Origin: Steromphala cineraria
Taxonomy: Eukaryota; Mollusca; Gastropoda; Trochida; Trochidae
Assembly (NCBI GenBank): GCA_916613615.1
Contig: OU744727.1
Span: 1,580,593 to 1,644,592, forward strand
Reading direction: 5' to 3'
Length of the DNA stretch: 64,000 nucleotides
Shown here one piece after another: positions 1 to 11,393 of this stretch. Both the position numbers and the translations under genes were made by a program. The notes beneath the pieces are model-generated. The model was given only the letters and a program-made list of their open reading frames with translations, searched no databases and was not told the origin of the DNA. Position 1 is the first letter of the stretch, and each line of letters opens with the position of its first letter.

Positions 1-615
1 AACTCACGATGGCAGTGGAAGAACCACTTAAATTCAAGACCTCATTTATACGTACAATGCTATTTAAGATAGCTGTAGCAACGGGTCATCAACTAGATCT
101 TTGGTGTTTTTTGCTGAATCTATAAATATTATGGATCCTGTGTTGTTCATACCAGTCTTCAAACGTGTGCTCAAAACTCACCCTTTGACCATTTCTGATC
201 CTACATAGCAAGAATATCATATACAGCGCTATTGAAGATTTTCAATCAAATTAGTGCTTTGTCAAATATATAGTTAATTGTTTTACAGGGCAGTGAGTTT
301 GTACATGTGATTGTGCACATGTTTACACTACACCAGTATTAAGCCTCGAAAAGTCGTGAAGGGCATAAAGATGCAACATAGAAAATAAAGCATTTGGCGT
401 CCCATGGTTTCTACTTTACGGCGTTTCGTCTTTCTTCAGAGTACACAAACTGGGAATGATAATCTATATGATTACATTTAACTTGCATTTGGAGAAACTA
501 GATAGAAAAAAAAGCATCTTCTGTTGCTTAATACAGGGCAGTTATTCATAAAAATAAATTGATTAACCAATTTTAGTAGTTCATGAATGATATTATGATT
601 ACATTCAATTTGCAG
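1..615 (+). other. LARP1 intron (3' part)
   Basis: No open frame with recognisable similarity is visible. The stretch ends in a TTGCAG acceptor at 610-615, directly before the LARP1 exon, so it is read as the 3' part of an intron whose upstream exon lies outside the window. Confidence 0.7.
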
Positions 616-740
616 GTCAACTGTACGGGTTGGAAAAATTCTGGGCATTCCTGAAGTATTCGCGGCGGGCGGTGGACATAGACTCCAAGCTGAAGGAGAA
701 ACTCTCCCACTTCAAACGGCTCGAGGACTTCCGAGTTGAT
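616..740 (+). CDS. LARP1: LARP1 exon, last DM15 repeat
   Basis: 125 bases: two bases of a split codon plus 41 codons. Acceptor TTGCAG ends at 615; donor GTGAGA starts at 741. It carries YGLEKFWAFLKY and RLEDFRVD, the conserved core of the cap-binding DM15 region. Confidence 0.92.
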
Positions 741-1390
741 GTGAGAAATTGATCTTTTTGATGTTTTTGTACAGATTAAAGCCTGTTTTATATTGAGGGC
801 CATACAAATTAAGATTTTGTAAGCAAGTACTAGTGAAGATATTGTAGCCAAGTTTAATTGTGATTTCGATATGAGATATCATGCAAATAAGATATTGTAA
901 GAATTAACTGGTGGTGGTTTCAATTTGAGATATTCCTGTGAGCATTTTCAAAAGGTAATTGGATGACCTGTTTTGAAGAGATTCACATTCAACCTAGGGG
1001 GAATAAAAGGGTATCAAAAGTGATTCTGTTAATTCTTCGCCTTATTTCCTCAAGGCATTTGGTACCCACTCTTCTATGAGAGGCCTAGGTTGAATTCAAA
1101 GTCTAGTTTTATATGTTTATATCCAGGATGTGTTAACTTCTGCCAACTTGACCTATTCAAGGCCTGAGTTTTTAGAGACTTTTTCGTATGTCATCAAGGA
1201 ATTATTATGTGTATCCCTACAAATAAAACATATTTTTCCCTTAAAGTTCGAGGACCAACCAGGTGGCCCATCCCCAGATGTGAAACTGTTGACTCCCCAG
1301 GACAGCAGCCAATCGAAGGCAGCCTCTCAGAAGACTGGAGCAGCTAGCCAATCAAAACCTGCGACAGAAAAGACTGAGAAGAGTTCATAG
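616..1390 (+). CDS. LARP1: La-related protein 1 (LARP1), C-terminal end, two exons
   Basis: Partial gene: coding exons 616-740 and 1247-1390 (TAG stop 1388-1390). LARP1 binds the cap and first bases of 5'TOP mRNAs through its C-terminal DM15 repeats and links mTORC1 to translation of ribosomal-protein mRNAs in the cytoplasm. The first exon encodes the last DM15 repeat: LYGLEKFWAFLKYS, then DIDSKL, then the hallmark FKRLEDFRVD. The second exon encodes a polar Ser/Gln/Lys/Thr tail beginning FEDQPGG and ending EKTEKSS, with no resemblance to the vertebrate tail. The first exon enters with two bases of a split codon and ends in phase 0 at a GTGAGA donor; the second begins after TTAAAG at 1246. 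The gene runs toward the minus-strand CDKL5 gene (convergent). The DM15 call is firm; the terminal exon rests on frame continuity and splice sites. Confidence 0.9.
1247..1390 (+). CDS. LARP1: LARP1 terminal coding exon
   Basis: 48 codons including TAG. The same frame is open upstream to 1130, but the pyrimidine-rich tract at 1231-1240 and the AG at 1245-1246 mark the exon start, and the phase matches the previous exon. The product is low-complexity and polar with two SQ/SK-rich near-repeats. Confidence 0.78.
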   Translation, partial: FEDQPGGPSPDVKLLTPQDSSQSKAASQKTGAASQSKPATEKTEKSS

Positions 1391-4300
1391 GTGGAGACGG
1401 ATTGGGCCTGTACAAAGATTGGTGGTTGTGGGAGGGGGGAGGGGGATGTATTTTGGGGGGGAAATGGATTTTTCAGTGTACATATTAAGTTTGAAACGAC
1501 TGCGTATTTAACAAAATTCATGTCATTGTGAACCTTGATAACATTGCGCACCCCTTGTTCTTTGGATAAGTTGTCTCAACAAGAAATTACCAAATCATGA
1601 TAGGAAACAGTATTATAGCATTGTGTCAACCGGGGTGGATAGCTTGTGAGGTGTTTCTTTCTACCTTTATAGAAATTGTTATTTGATATCTTTTTAAAGA
1701 AACTGTTTTCAAACTTTCACCTGCAAACTGTGATGTATTAATCTGATCACAATGAAATTCAGATGTTTGTTTTGATGGAAATTAGAATTTCTTTGTTGTT
1801 AAATATAATCAACTCGGTGATTACTTACATATTCTCTTTTGTCAATCTCTAATGTTGTGATTCCTGCATCACAGTAATTGTCTCCCCTTGAAGCAATGGT
1901 TGTCTCCCCTGTTATGAATAAAGTAATGTGTATAGGTGCAATTTGAAATTAAGACATGTTTTGACTAGCTTCTGCTAATAATATCAAAGTTCAATTAATA
2001 AATGATTAACTTAGGTTAAATTAAAGAATTTTGCGAATTCTGTAACATTCCGTGGCTTCATGGTTAAGAAGACAGTGAAAATAATAGAAAGGGAAAATTT
2101 TAATGATTTGCTGATTAAGCCATAATTTCGGAGGTGCAGTATGATAGTGTACTGCTGTGATATTAATGCATACATTGGAAAGATCTTTTCAATATTATCT
2201 TAACAACTGTACATAATTTCACTTCGAGTGTTGTTGCCGTTTTAAGAATCTTGGTGGAGGTGAACCTTGATTTTTAAAGTTAATTTCAAATTTTCATTTT
2301 TCATTTCAACAGTTTTGTATATTTGGCAAGTTTAAGTTCATATTATAGATCAAACAAGTCATTCTATGTTTTTAGGTAAAGGACCTTTTTTCATTTTAAA
2401 TTACATGTATAAAAGTCAATTTTATGCTGTTATTGTTATGGATCTCAAAATTGTCATCAGAATTGAAATTTGGTTTGAAAGTACAGCCTCTTGCCAGAAT
2501 TTGTCCACATTTAGAAGAAAAAAAACCTTTAGTGTACAGATTTTTATATTAGTCGCCTTCAATTCAGTTTCTTTATTTTAGAAAGTGAAAATTGATTCTT
2601 TGGCATAAGAAATCAATGAAATTTTACTGGATATACAATGTAAGAATATTGTGTGCATGTTTGAATGTGTATGGAGTGGAAGTGTGGACGACATTTAGTA
2701 GAAATTTCTGTTTCATGTAGAATCATGTTATGTTATCGTTGGCCTCTGATTAGGCAAAAAGAAACATGTTGTTTGCAAACTTGTTTTTGTTAGTAAATTA
2801 ATTAGTTGTGCTGAGAATTTGTCGTGTCATTGAAGCTTATACTTTCAAGTCGTTTTCATTTTGTCAGGACCATCTCCTAGTTCTTTTTTCTTTTGTGTTT
2901 TCAATTTAAAAGATACATATCAAGTTCTCAACAACTACCTTAATGTTCATTGCCATGAATTTGATAATTAATTATTATTATTTCTAATATTAAGATTGTG
3001 TTTGAAGTGAGCACAGACTACAGAATTATTCAAGTCACTTTAAACTTTTCATGACTAAATTATAAAATGAAATTCTTTGAAGTAAGGAAACAAAATTAAA
3101 TTAGCTGTCTACAGTCCCAATTTAGCTGTTTTAAGTAAACAGTACTCTTTAAGAATTTGATGGTGATGGAATCCTGTTGTCAAGACGATAAAACATGCCT
3201 GTAAATAGACATCTTTTACAACATCCTTCTGTATCTGCCACAGTTAACCCGTATTCCATGCTTCCTGTGAAGTAACCATGTATTGGACGTTTACCCCAAT
3301 TTAAGTGCTGAATTTAGCTCGTATTTGTGTATTGTCTAGCATTTATCACGTTATGGTGTTGGTTTATTATTGTGTAGATACTTCCTAGACCAGTAAGGGG
3401 TTGGGTTGCAATCTTACATATATATTATATATATATTTGCCCAAGGGCACCTGCCTCGTGAAACCATTGACTTGTAGAGTGCTTTAATCTATCCATGATA
3501 GGTCTGGAATCAAGTTAACCCTTGTCAAACATCCTTTTCTCTTCAGAATATTAGTTTAAATTTCCCAACTATTTGAACAAAAATTCTTTGATATGTTTTT
3601 CAAAAATTTAATTGTCAGATAAAATTTAGTGTTTAACGGTGGCTTTTCAAAAGTTATAAAAAATCTTTTTTCATATATTAAAAAATCACTTTTGTCAGTT
3701 TTATGTCAGCATTATTTCCTGTATTCAAAGTCATTTGTTTTATTACTTTCATAAAGGTTTTATGTCACATTGAAATTCAAACCTTTATTAATGTTGTTAG
3801 TAAAAGAACTTTATTTTAGATAAGATGTTGTGGACCATCTGCTCTATTTGTTAGTTAAAATTTTACTTTGGGTACTTTCTTTAGTCGACTATGCACGTAC
3901 GTATGCAAAATATGCACTACCACATTGCTTCGACCCTGCTGACAAGTCTCTGAGGATGTTTTGTGTAAGCACAGCTGTTCGTGAAAAATATTGTTGTGAA
4001 TTAGACATTTACATAACTTGCTAAATATTTGCTATTCAGTGCTATTTTTCTACATCTCTGTAAATCCAGATCAACCCTCCCATGATTATGAGGCTCTGAC
4101 AACCTCAATGTGCTACTGCTATCAAACCAATTTGAAACCATCGATAGATATCTTGAAGACATGTTTTAGTATATTTCTACTTTTGTACTCGACTGAAATG
4201 TGAACTAGTTGGTGTCAACTTTCATAAGCTTTTTGTACAGTAAATATTTCCCATTGTGCAAATTAAAAAGCTTTTAAACTTTTGGATTTGATTTAAAGTC

Positions 4301-5800
4301 GCTATGAATTTAATGAAGTATGTTTACTATGGAATTGAAATTAAGCAGTACAGTTCAAATGCATAGGCAAATAATACTAAATGGAAGGTTTTAAATTCTT
4401 ACTAGGAAGAACTAGGAAGGTTTAAAAAAAATAATCAAAAATTTGAATTTAAGAACGTTGCTGCAAACAAGCATCAAGTATTTGATATTTACGAAAAGGA
4501 AAAAGTTTCGAACCAGTGACAGCGAAATACGTATTGTAAATATGATTGCAGAATGTCAAGTAGAATTTTCTTTAATTAACATCACTCGTTTATTACTAAA
4601 AAATTATCCATCTTCTGTGGTACATGAGTAAACAAATAATTCAACAAAATTTAACCAGTTAGTGTATTGAGTGTGTCAAAAAATAGTTAAAAAATGAGTT
4701 CACAAGAGAGTGACAAAGTCCGAAAATGGAACTTGAAGGCATAATAGTTTGTCAGTGAGCCACTTAGCACTAAGGTCTTCTGAGCATGATACTAATACGA
4801 GGCTGGTAGGAAATGATCTTTTACTTATTCAGGAGGTCAAACTTTCCGAAGCGACAGTCTTGAATTGTTGGAAAGGCCCAAGTTGATTGAGCTTAAATTA
4901 CTTGCTATTCGGAAACCAAAGACAAGGATAAATGAATTAACTTCACAAATCGCCAATTCAGTGCTTTGTTTGTTATTGTTGTTGAGTTTAAGATTATTTT
5001 AAAGAAAGAAAACATATGTTTCGTATTTTCTTCGATCTCCATACTGCAGTAAATTGGCAAATGTTTTAACATGTGTTGAGGGTACCTCAACTTTATTTCA
5101 TCAGTGAGATATCTTTTTAGCAAAATGAATTCTAGATTGTGAAGAAGTACAATAATATATGATGCCATAATTTGTGTTTCTTGCTAGAGGCAGCTTTGAT
5201 TTCTTCATCATTATGACATGTTCTCAGATTTCGTTTCGATTTTCCCCACTTGTGTTCTTGAACTAAAATATTTGAATGAAGTGTCCATAAAATCACTGCT
5301 TCTTATTCTTGTGTTTTGGTGACAGTGCCTTTCACCCATGTTCAGTTTTCAATCAAAACTAGTGTCTCAATTTGGATTATTGGCAATATTTGTTATGTAT
5401 AGATACTGAAAAAAAATCTTGTACATAGAACTTTTCCCTTATAAGGTGTGGAATCTTGTAAATATTTTCGGGAAGTAGGACCTTGAAAACTTTATCATAG
5501 AGAAAATGTAAATATCATTTATCAAATAATAATACATGTAGCGTGATTTTATCATGACTGTTTGGTTTATCTTGAATGATGAAAAGTGATTTTGCAAGTA
5601 AAAGGTTTATCAGATTTTGTTTCATTTGATTCGTTAAATTTCTTTCAAGGTAGATCATGTAATTTTGATTAGTAATTAGTGTAAATAGCATCATAATTGC
5701 CTATTAGGTGTGATGAGATTGTGTTTGAATTTTACATCCTTGTATGGCATTGTATACCAAAAAAAATTATAATAGTTATAAAAAAAAAATAAAAAAAAGT
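1391..5800 (+). other. LARP1 3' UTR, probable, with two candidate poly(A) sites
   Basis: This stretch is AT-rich with no convincing gene. A proximal AATAAA lies at 1917-1922, followed by GT-rich sequence. A distal AATAAA lies at 5789-5794 in an A-rich tract. Six Pumilio-type UGUANAUA octamers lie between the two (2209, 3200, 5420, 5458, 5508, 5680), which would suit a long UTR isoform. The transcript end is inferred; no RNA evidence is available. Confidence 0.5.
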
Positions 5801-6459
5801 ATCAATCTGCGTAATAACTGCTCAATGAAAAGGATTATTTATGTCTTATATTCAATTTCAATGAAAGTTTTTTTCTTTTCTTTATAAAATTTGTTGGAAA
5901 ATGGGGAGCTTGGTACACTACAACTGCAAGATCAGAATTCTTTTCTTTCATGTTTTCATTCTCGATCATGGTGTTCTCTGTGTATGGGAAGTTCTCATCT
6001 CTGTAATCACATAGATAAAATTCTTTTACTTTATATTAGACAGAATGATGTAGTTGGTACTAGCTGCACAGGAAAAAAATGAAAGAAAAAAATATCAAAA
6101 ACAATATATGCGTTTGTTATTATTGTGATTGAGTTTTTATTTTTTTAGCCATTTTCAGCATTCTTTTGATTGAAAGTTGAATCTTGAAGTAAAACAAGGA
6201 TCAGAGATGTATTGGGCAAACATCAAAATAGGGGCAAAACAGTTTGCCCTTACGGCTCGTCTTGAAATAACCTTGCTGTCCTGTAATTTCCTTTATGAGG
6301 AAAATGTTGTGACAAATTTGCATCCTGCTTGATCTTCTTGAGTAAAAATAAGATGAAATTTCAAAGCGTTTTACATGGAATTCAAGAACTTGAAGAACTT
6401 GTCCTGTTGTGTTCAGTACAAGGATGTTTCGGTTGATCGAATAAGTATCTTCTTCCTAT

Positions 6460-6631
6460 GCAAAGCCTAAAACGCCAGTTTCCGAACTGTCCTTTTATGC
6501 CTTGCTGCAGACCCTTAACTTTTCTGTACTGCTTTTGTGCTCCTGCAGGCTAGAGAGCGAGCACAAAAAACTCAAGGGTCAGCAGCAAGGCATAAAACTG
6601 ACAGTTTGGAAACTGGCGTTTTAGGCTTTGC
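6460..6631. repeat. 172-bp near-perfect inverted repeat (fold-back element)
   Basis: The left arm starts GCAAAGCCTAAAACGCCAG at 6460. The right arm ends with its exact complement at 6631. The arms are about 75 bases each with only a few mismatches and one-base gaps, around a short loop near 6543-6556. RNA from either strand would form a long hairpin. It could be a MITE or a hairpin-RNA source; no target-site duplication was recognised. Confidence 0.85.
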
Positions 6632-6892
6632 TTAAGAAGATTAATAAGTATAGGCAATTGTGCAAATCTGATGGTTGATGACCTGTATAAGAATAAACAT
6701 TTTATTTTGCCAGCCTTGGTGACCTTAATAATGTTCATTCCTAATCAGCAGGTTATGTTCCATCATAAGGTCAGTGATGCAATTCTTTAATGATCACTCA
6801 ACTAAATCTACATCTACTGATAAATCCCAGTAAGTTTTAGAGATAAAGCAAGAATATTGATTACGTGTCAAGTTTCACCAAAACAGAAACAT

Positions 6893-7030
6893 TTAATCTA
6901 ACCTCAAGCACCACTTCCCCTACATGACATTTCTTCCATCCTGGGCTGCAATGTGGAAACATTTAACCTCAAGCACCACTTCCTCTACATGACATTTCTT
7001 CCATCCTGGGCGTGCACAAGTCTTGCTGCA
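6893..7030. repeat. Direct duplication, about 65 bp x 2
   Basis: Two adjacent near-identical copies of a block starting ACATTTAA and containing CCTCAAGCACCACTTCC and CTACATGACATTTCTTCC. A partial third copy (GCTGCAATGTGGAAACATTT) follows. Confidence 0.8.
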
Positions 7031-7110
7031 ATGTGGAAACATTTCTTGTAACAAGACGTCCATTCAAATTGACCGTGCTCTGTGGAATTAAAAAGATGAA
7101 GGCAACATTA

Positions 7111-7376
7111 TTATCTCCCGCCACGAAGTGGAAGGGGGATATAGGTTTGGGCTCCGTCCGTGTGTCCGTCCGAGTTAAAGAGGACAGCTTTTCTCAGAAA
7201 CTATATATAAGATGGGATAACCAAACTTGCTGTGTGTCTTCAGGGTATCAATACCTTGATGGAGTTCGAAAATCAGAACCGAGAAATTATTTTTTGCAAG
7301 TTAAGTTATTGCTATCGGCAGCCATTGTGACCACGGGGAATACAATATTACCGTAACATGTTACCATGGTTACACT
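7111..7376. repeat. Dispersed repeat fragment with CCGTCCGT motif
   Basis: Starts TTATCTCCCGCCACGAAGTG and continues through GGGGGATATAGG and the tandem GTCCGTGTGTCCGTCC. From memory, sequences of this form are scattered widely through bivalve genomes; this could not be checked here. A 114-codon open frame over it is fortuitous. Confidence 0.55.
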
Positions 7377-9984
7377 GCGGCAGCTCACAAGGCGAGACAA
7401 CAGCCAGTTTTACAAGTGTCCTGAGAAGGAAGTTGTTTAATCTTCAAAACCAACAATTGCACTAAAGATGACTTCAACAAAAGACAACAAATTCCATTCA
7501 TTGTAATGGTTTTAATATGCCATTGACGGCTTTTGAAAAAAAGCAAACAATAAACTAAAATGTTCATAAGGGATGAGTGACAAAGAAGTGATTGTATCTT
7601 GAACCCGTGGAAACTGACTTGGAGTTGAATCTTACACAATGAAATAGGGAATGAATATGCTGACTTCATTCAAAGTTTAAACCATCGTTTGCTTTTAACA
7701 ATGATTATATCAATATTCAAACATCTATGAAACGTGTCTATAGGAATAACATAGTTCAGTTTACTTATTACAAAAACATGGTTAAATTGAATAAATATCT
7801 TATAAGTATGATTATAACCTTTGTCATTAATATACGACATATTAAAATTATATCATGTTTTAGAAAATATTTCCTATCATGCAAGATTCCAATTAAAATT
7901 TTAGACTTTTTGCACTTTTTTCCAACCTTCAAATCCCAACATTTATGAATCACAAAATGGACAATTATTTGGCATGTTGCATGGCAGTTGTAAAATAAGA
8001 AGCAGTATTGTATCAATCATACCATATTTGAGGCAAGAGGACTTCACATCCTTGTTAAACATGTACCTTTAAGAAGTAGAAAGTTAAAAGTAGTTTAAAT
8101 GAGTTAAACCATTATCTCTTTACATAACAATTTAAAGGCACTGAAGCTGATTTGGAAATTTTAGTGTATTAATTTTCCCCATTAATTACAAGGATTTGCA
8201 AAATTCAATTTCTAAAACATCTCAGAACCTTATAAATATGGCCCCTGGACGTAGATTTTCAAAGCTCTATTAGGGCTAAGATAGTTGAAAGTACATTCAT
8301 TAACAATGGCTGACGACTATCGTAGCTTTGAGAAAGCTTCGAAAACTAGGTCCTGGTTACCTATTTTTTACTACAGGTATTAAGTGTCCGATATCAAGGG
8401 AATATTTCACAAACAGTACAAGTGTGAGCTACTTTAACTCATTCGAGGAATAGAAATGGATCCCTGTATCTTGATTCAAGTTGAAAAGTTGTTTCAGAAA
8501 TCCGATTCATCAAAAAAGATGTTACAATTGCAAAATTTTGGTTTTTTTCCGTAAGGGTCATATATTTCCCAGATGGTGTGCAACAGTACCTATTAATTCT
8601 TGAGTTTCTAAAAGAGTGACAAAAATATTGTCAATTATGTCTTGAATGTCTAAAAGAGTGACAATATTGTCAATCATGTCAAACGTATTCTCAGAAAAAG
8701 AAAGAATTTTTCATATGCAAATGATTTGGCACAATGATTTTGAAAACACCTTCTAAACGAGACATGAATGTTCTTGACGTCAAATATGGTAAATGCAAAC
8801 TTACAGGTGAAGCACGTCTAGTTAATCACTTCATCCACAGGTATGACGACTATGTACAGGTGAAATCTAACCAGAGGTAGATAGGTGGCGTGAAAACCAG
8901 GAGTTCTTACCTTTACACTAATACTGCTGGCTGGGGGGGCAATATCATCACAATCCGTGAAATAAATAATATATTAACATCTACATCAGATCAGTTCTAA
9001 AGGGACCTGTCCATCAAATCAACCATTAACCTTAGCCCTTAGCATAATTATTGGAATTAATTCACCTTTAATGAAGAAAAAGCTTGGCAATTTTATCAAT
9101 TCTTGAAAGAGAATGAACCAGAATTAACACAAGGTATCCAGTAAAAACTTGTGGACTTTCAATTTGAACATTGTTTACTAATGCTAAAATTTCTTACCGC
9201 TATTGATTGAGCCAAAGCAAGTAATGAAATTAAATTTCATAAATTATAGGCTAGTTCTATATGGTGACTGTGTAGAGTAAATTGTTGCCAATTCCTCAGA
9301 TAACTGACAGCAAGAGTTAACTCTCCCCCTGCTGCATCTAGCTCATGTTGCCAAATTCTGAGTACTTCAGAGATAAGCAGCAGTGGTTATATAGTGTAGT
9401 GCTGACAGTTAGAAAGGGCCAAAACTAATAACACAAATATCTTCAGGTCCTTACAGGCTCTCAGTTGTCATGAAACTGTTCCTAATTTTCACTTACCCCG
9501 GTAACTTAAGTACGACATATTTTTCTTTCACTCTAAACTGACAACATTGTTGCATATTTATAACATACTTATGCCAAGAATGTTTTTACAATTTCAGAAT
9601 AAGTCAAATCATTACTGACCAATTTTGCCGAGAGTTTCAGAGTTGGACCAACAGTTTATCTTCTGTGTGGGTCCTTATTAACAAACAGTCTTGTATCCTT
9701 ATTTCCAAAACTGGTTACCGGGGTATATGTACAAACTCGTTAAGCATGTACACACAAGGGCAAGTTAACTCTAAGTTGCTTGTGCTGATGAAGAAGAGTT
9801 TGTTGTAGAACAATTTACTTACACTGGCAGACTAAGGGTTAACATTAGGTGGGCAAGTAAGCAGTTGATGGACGGACAGACTGATGGACGGACAGCATTG
9901 AGTGAATCAGTCGTGGACTGGGCAGATTGTGATTGTCCTGTACATAGGTCGGTTTCATTCACAAATGGTTTTACAGGACTCAAT

Positions 9985-11111
9985 ATATTTTTTATTGAAA
10001 ATGTTATTTCTTGAAATTTAATAAAATTCCTCCTAACTTCTTATAATGAAAATCAAATTATCAAAATGACTGTTTTTTTATATAAGATGATTTTGTTCTC
10101 AAAACAAAACTTTGAATATGTACAATTGATACATCGATATATATTTACAAGTTTACAAAAACAAAATGAGTTTCATTTTCTCAGTATTATAGTGGGAACC
10201 AAAACTTCGAAAGTGAAATTAAATTTGAGAGGGATATATGTAAGTGTGATTATGTGTTTACACAGCAAAATCATGATTGTATCTGTGGCTTGAACCACAC
10301 ACAAATGAATTCAACTCAATGAATATATCACAGTGACTGTTTTGAAGGATTTGTCATTGCTTTTAAAGGTATCAGTGTTGCATACATCATATATATGTAG
10401 TTACCATTGAAATATTTATATCAATATAATTAGGTCATACAGTACAATAACAAATATATATGAAATATGAAAGCATCACATGTGTACATAATAAAGATAA
10501 ACAATTGTGGTTTAAGAAAAATATTGAAAACAAATGAAAATCATTCTCAAATCTTTGGCAATATAATGAAATTTTAACTTAAAATTACAATATGAAAGTA
10601 TTGCTAAGCTGCATAGCTCATTTATCCTATCTTAGGTATCTTCATAACAAATTGATGAATTTCTTGCTGACAATAGTGTGAATCAACAGAACAAAATAAA
10701 GGTTTTCCAATACGATAAATTTTCAATTTCTTAACAAGTGTTAAAAGAATGATATCAATCAATGTCATCAGTTGTACTTTTCTTAAAAACAAACCTTATT
10801 TTTATATTTCTTTTTGTCCTAAATCAAGTATAAACAAATCTACTTCACATTCATTAATTATGTAACCATGTATTTATTCTAAATAAAACTTCGAATCTTT
10901 ATTATAATATTCAAAAATGTTAGATGAACTCATTACGAAAATATTTAAGTCATCTACAATTCCACTGAGTATTAAGAATATGCTTATGAATACTTTATCC
11001 ATGCAAACATCTACAGTATTTTAAAAATAATCAAATACATTCATAATATTCAAACCAAAATTTCATTTTCTTTCGTTTCCATGACAATTCTACGAACACA
11101 GCAAATTGGTT
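9985..11111 (-). other. CDKL5 3' UTR, probable
   Basis: Downstream of the CDKL5 stop on the minus strand. Minus-strand AATAAA candidates (TTTATT on the plus strand) lie near 10872 and 9990. Pumilio-type octamers on the minus strand lie near 10117 and 10141. Very AT-rich. The end is not determined. Confidence 0.45.
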
Positions 11112-11393
11112 TCACATGTAGGAATCTTGGTAGGGGCGATACTCCATTTTGATTGGCTTGTTTCCCTTAACAGGTCGAAGGTCCGAGTTTCTCGGAGAGA
11201 CAACACCGCCCTCTGGTGGCTCGTCTGCCATTACAGAGGAAGGACGGGATCGCGCACCTGTACGTAGCTCGGTCCCCGACATGGACGTGAGAATCTTGCT
11301 CTCCTGTTCTGTCCGGGAATATGTTTTACTAGGGGCAGAGTTCTCGGGTGAATTCTGATGATATGACTTTTGTATTGGCTGCAACCTCACACC
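11112..11393 (-). CDS. CDKL5: CDKL5 exon 17 (stop codon)
   Basis: 94 codons including TGA (11114-11112), residues 809-901 ([13 protein letters not shown]... [10 protein letters not shown]). Acceptor TTTTTCAG. No strong match to the vertebrate C terminus; assigned by phase and coding character. Confidence 0.87.
   Translation of the reverse strand, partial: GVRLQPIQKSYHQNSPENSAPSKTYSRTEQESKILTSMSGTELRTGARSRPSSVMADEPPEGGVVSPRNSDLRPVKGNKPIKMEYRPYQDSYM

Larger units (their letters stand above)
5800..9980. other. Intergenic region between convergent LARP1 and CDKL5
   Basis: No gene seen. Contents: a fold-back at 6460-6631, a direct duplication at 6893-7010, a dispersed repeat at 7111-7376, and a short duplication at 8603-8680 (two copies of a block containing AAAAGAGTGACA). 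The rest is unique-looking AT-rich sequence. Confidence 0.6.

Noticed and set aside
7012..7356. 114-codon plus-strand open frame
   Set aside because: Covers the CCGTCCGT dispersed repeat; no homology recognised.
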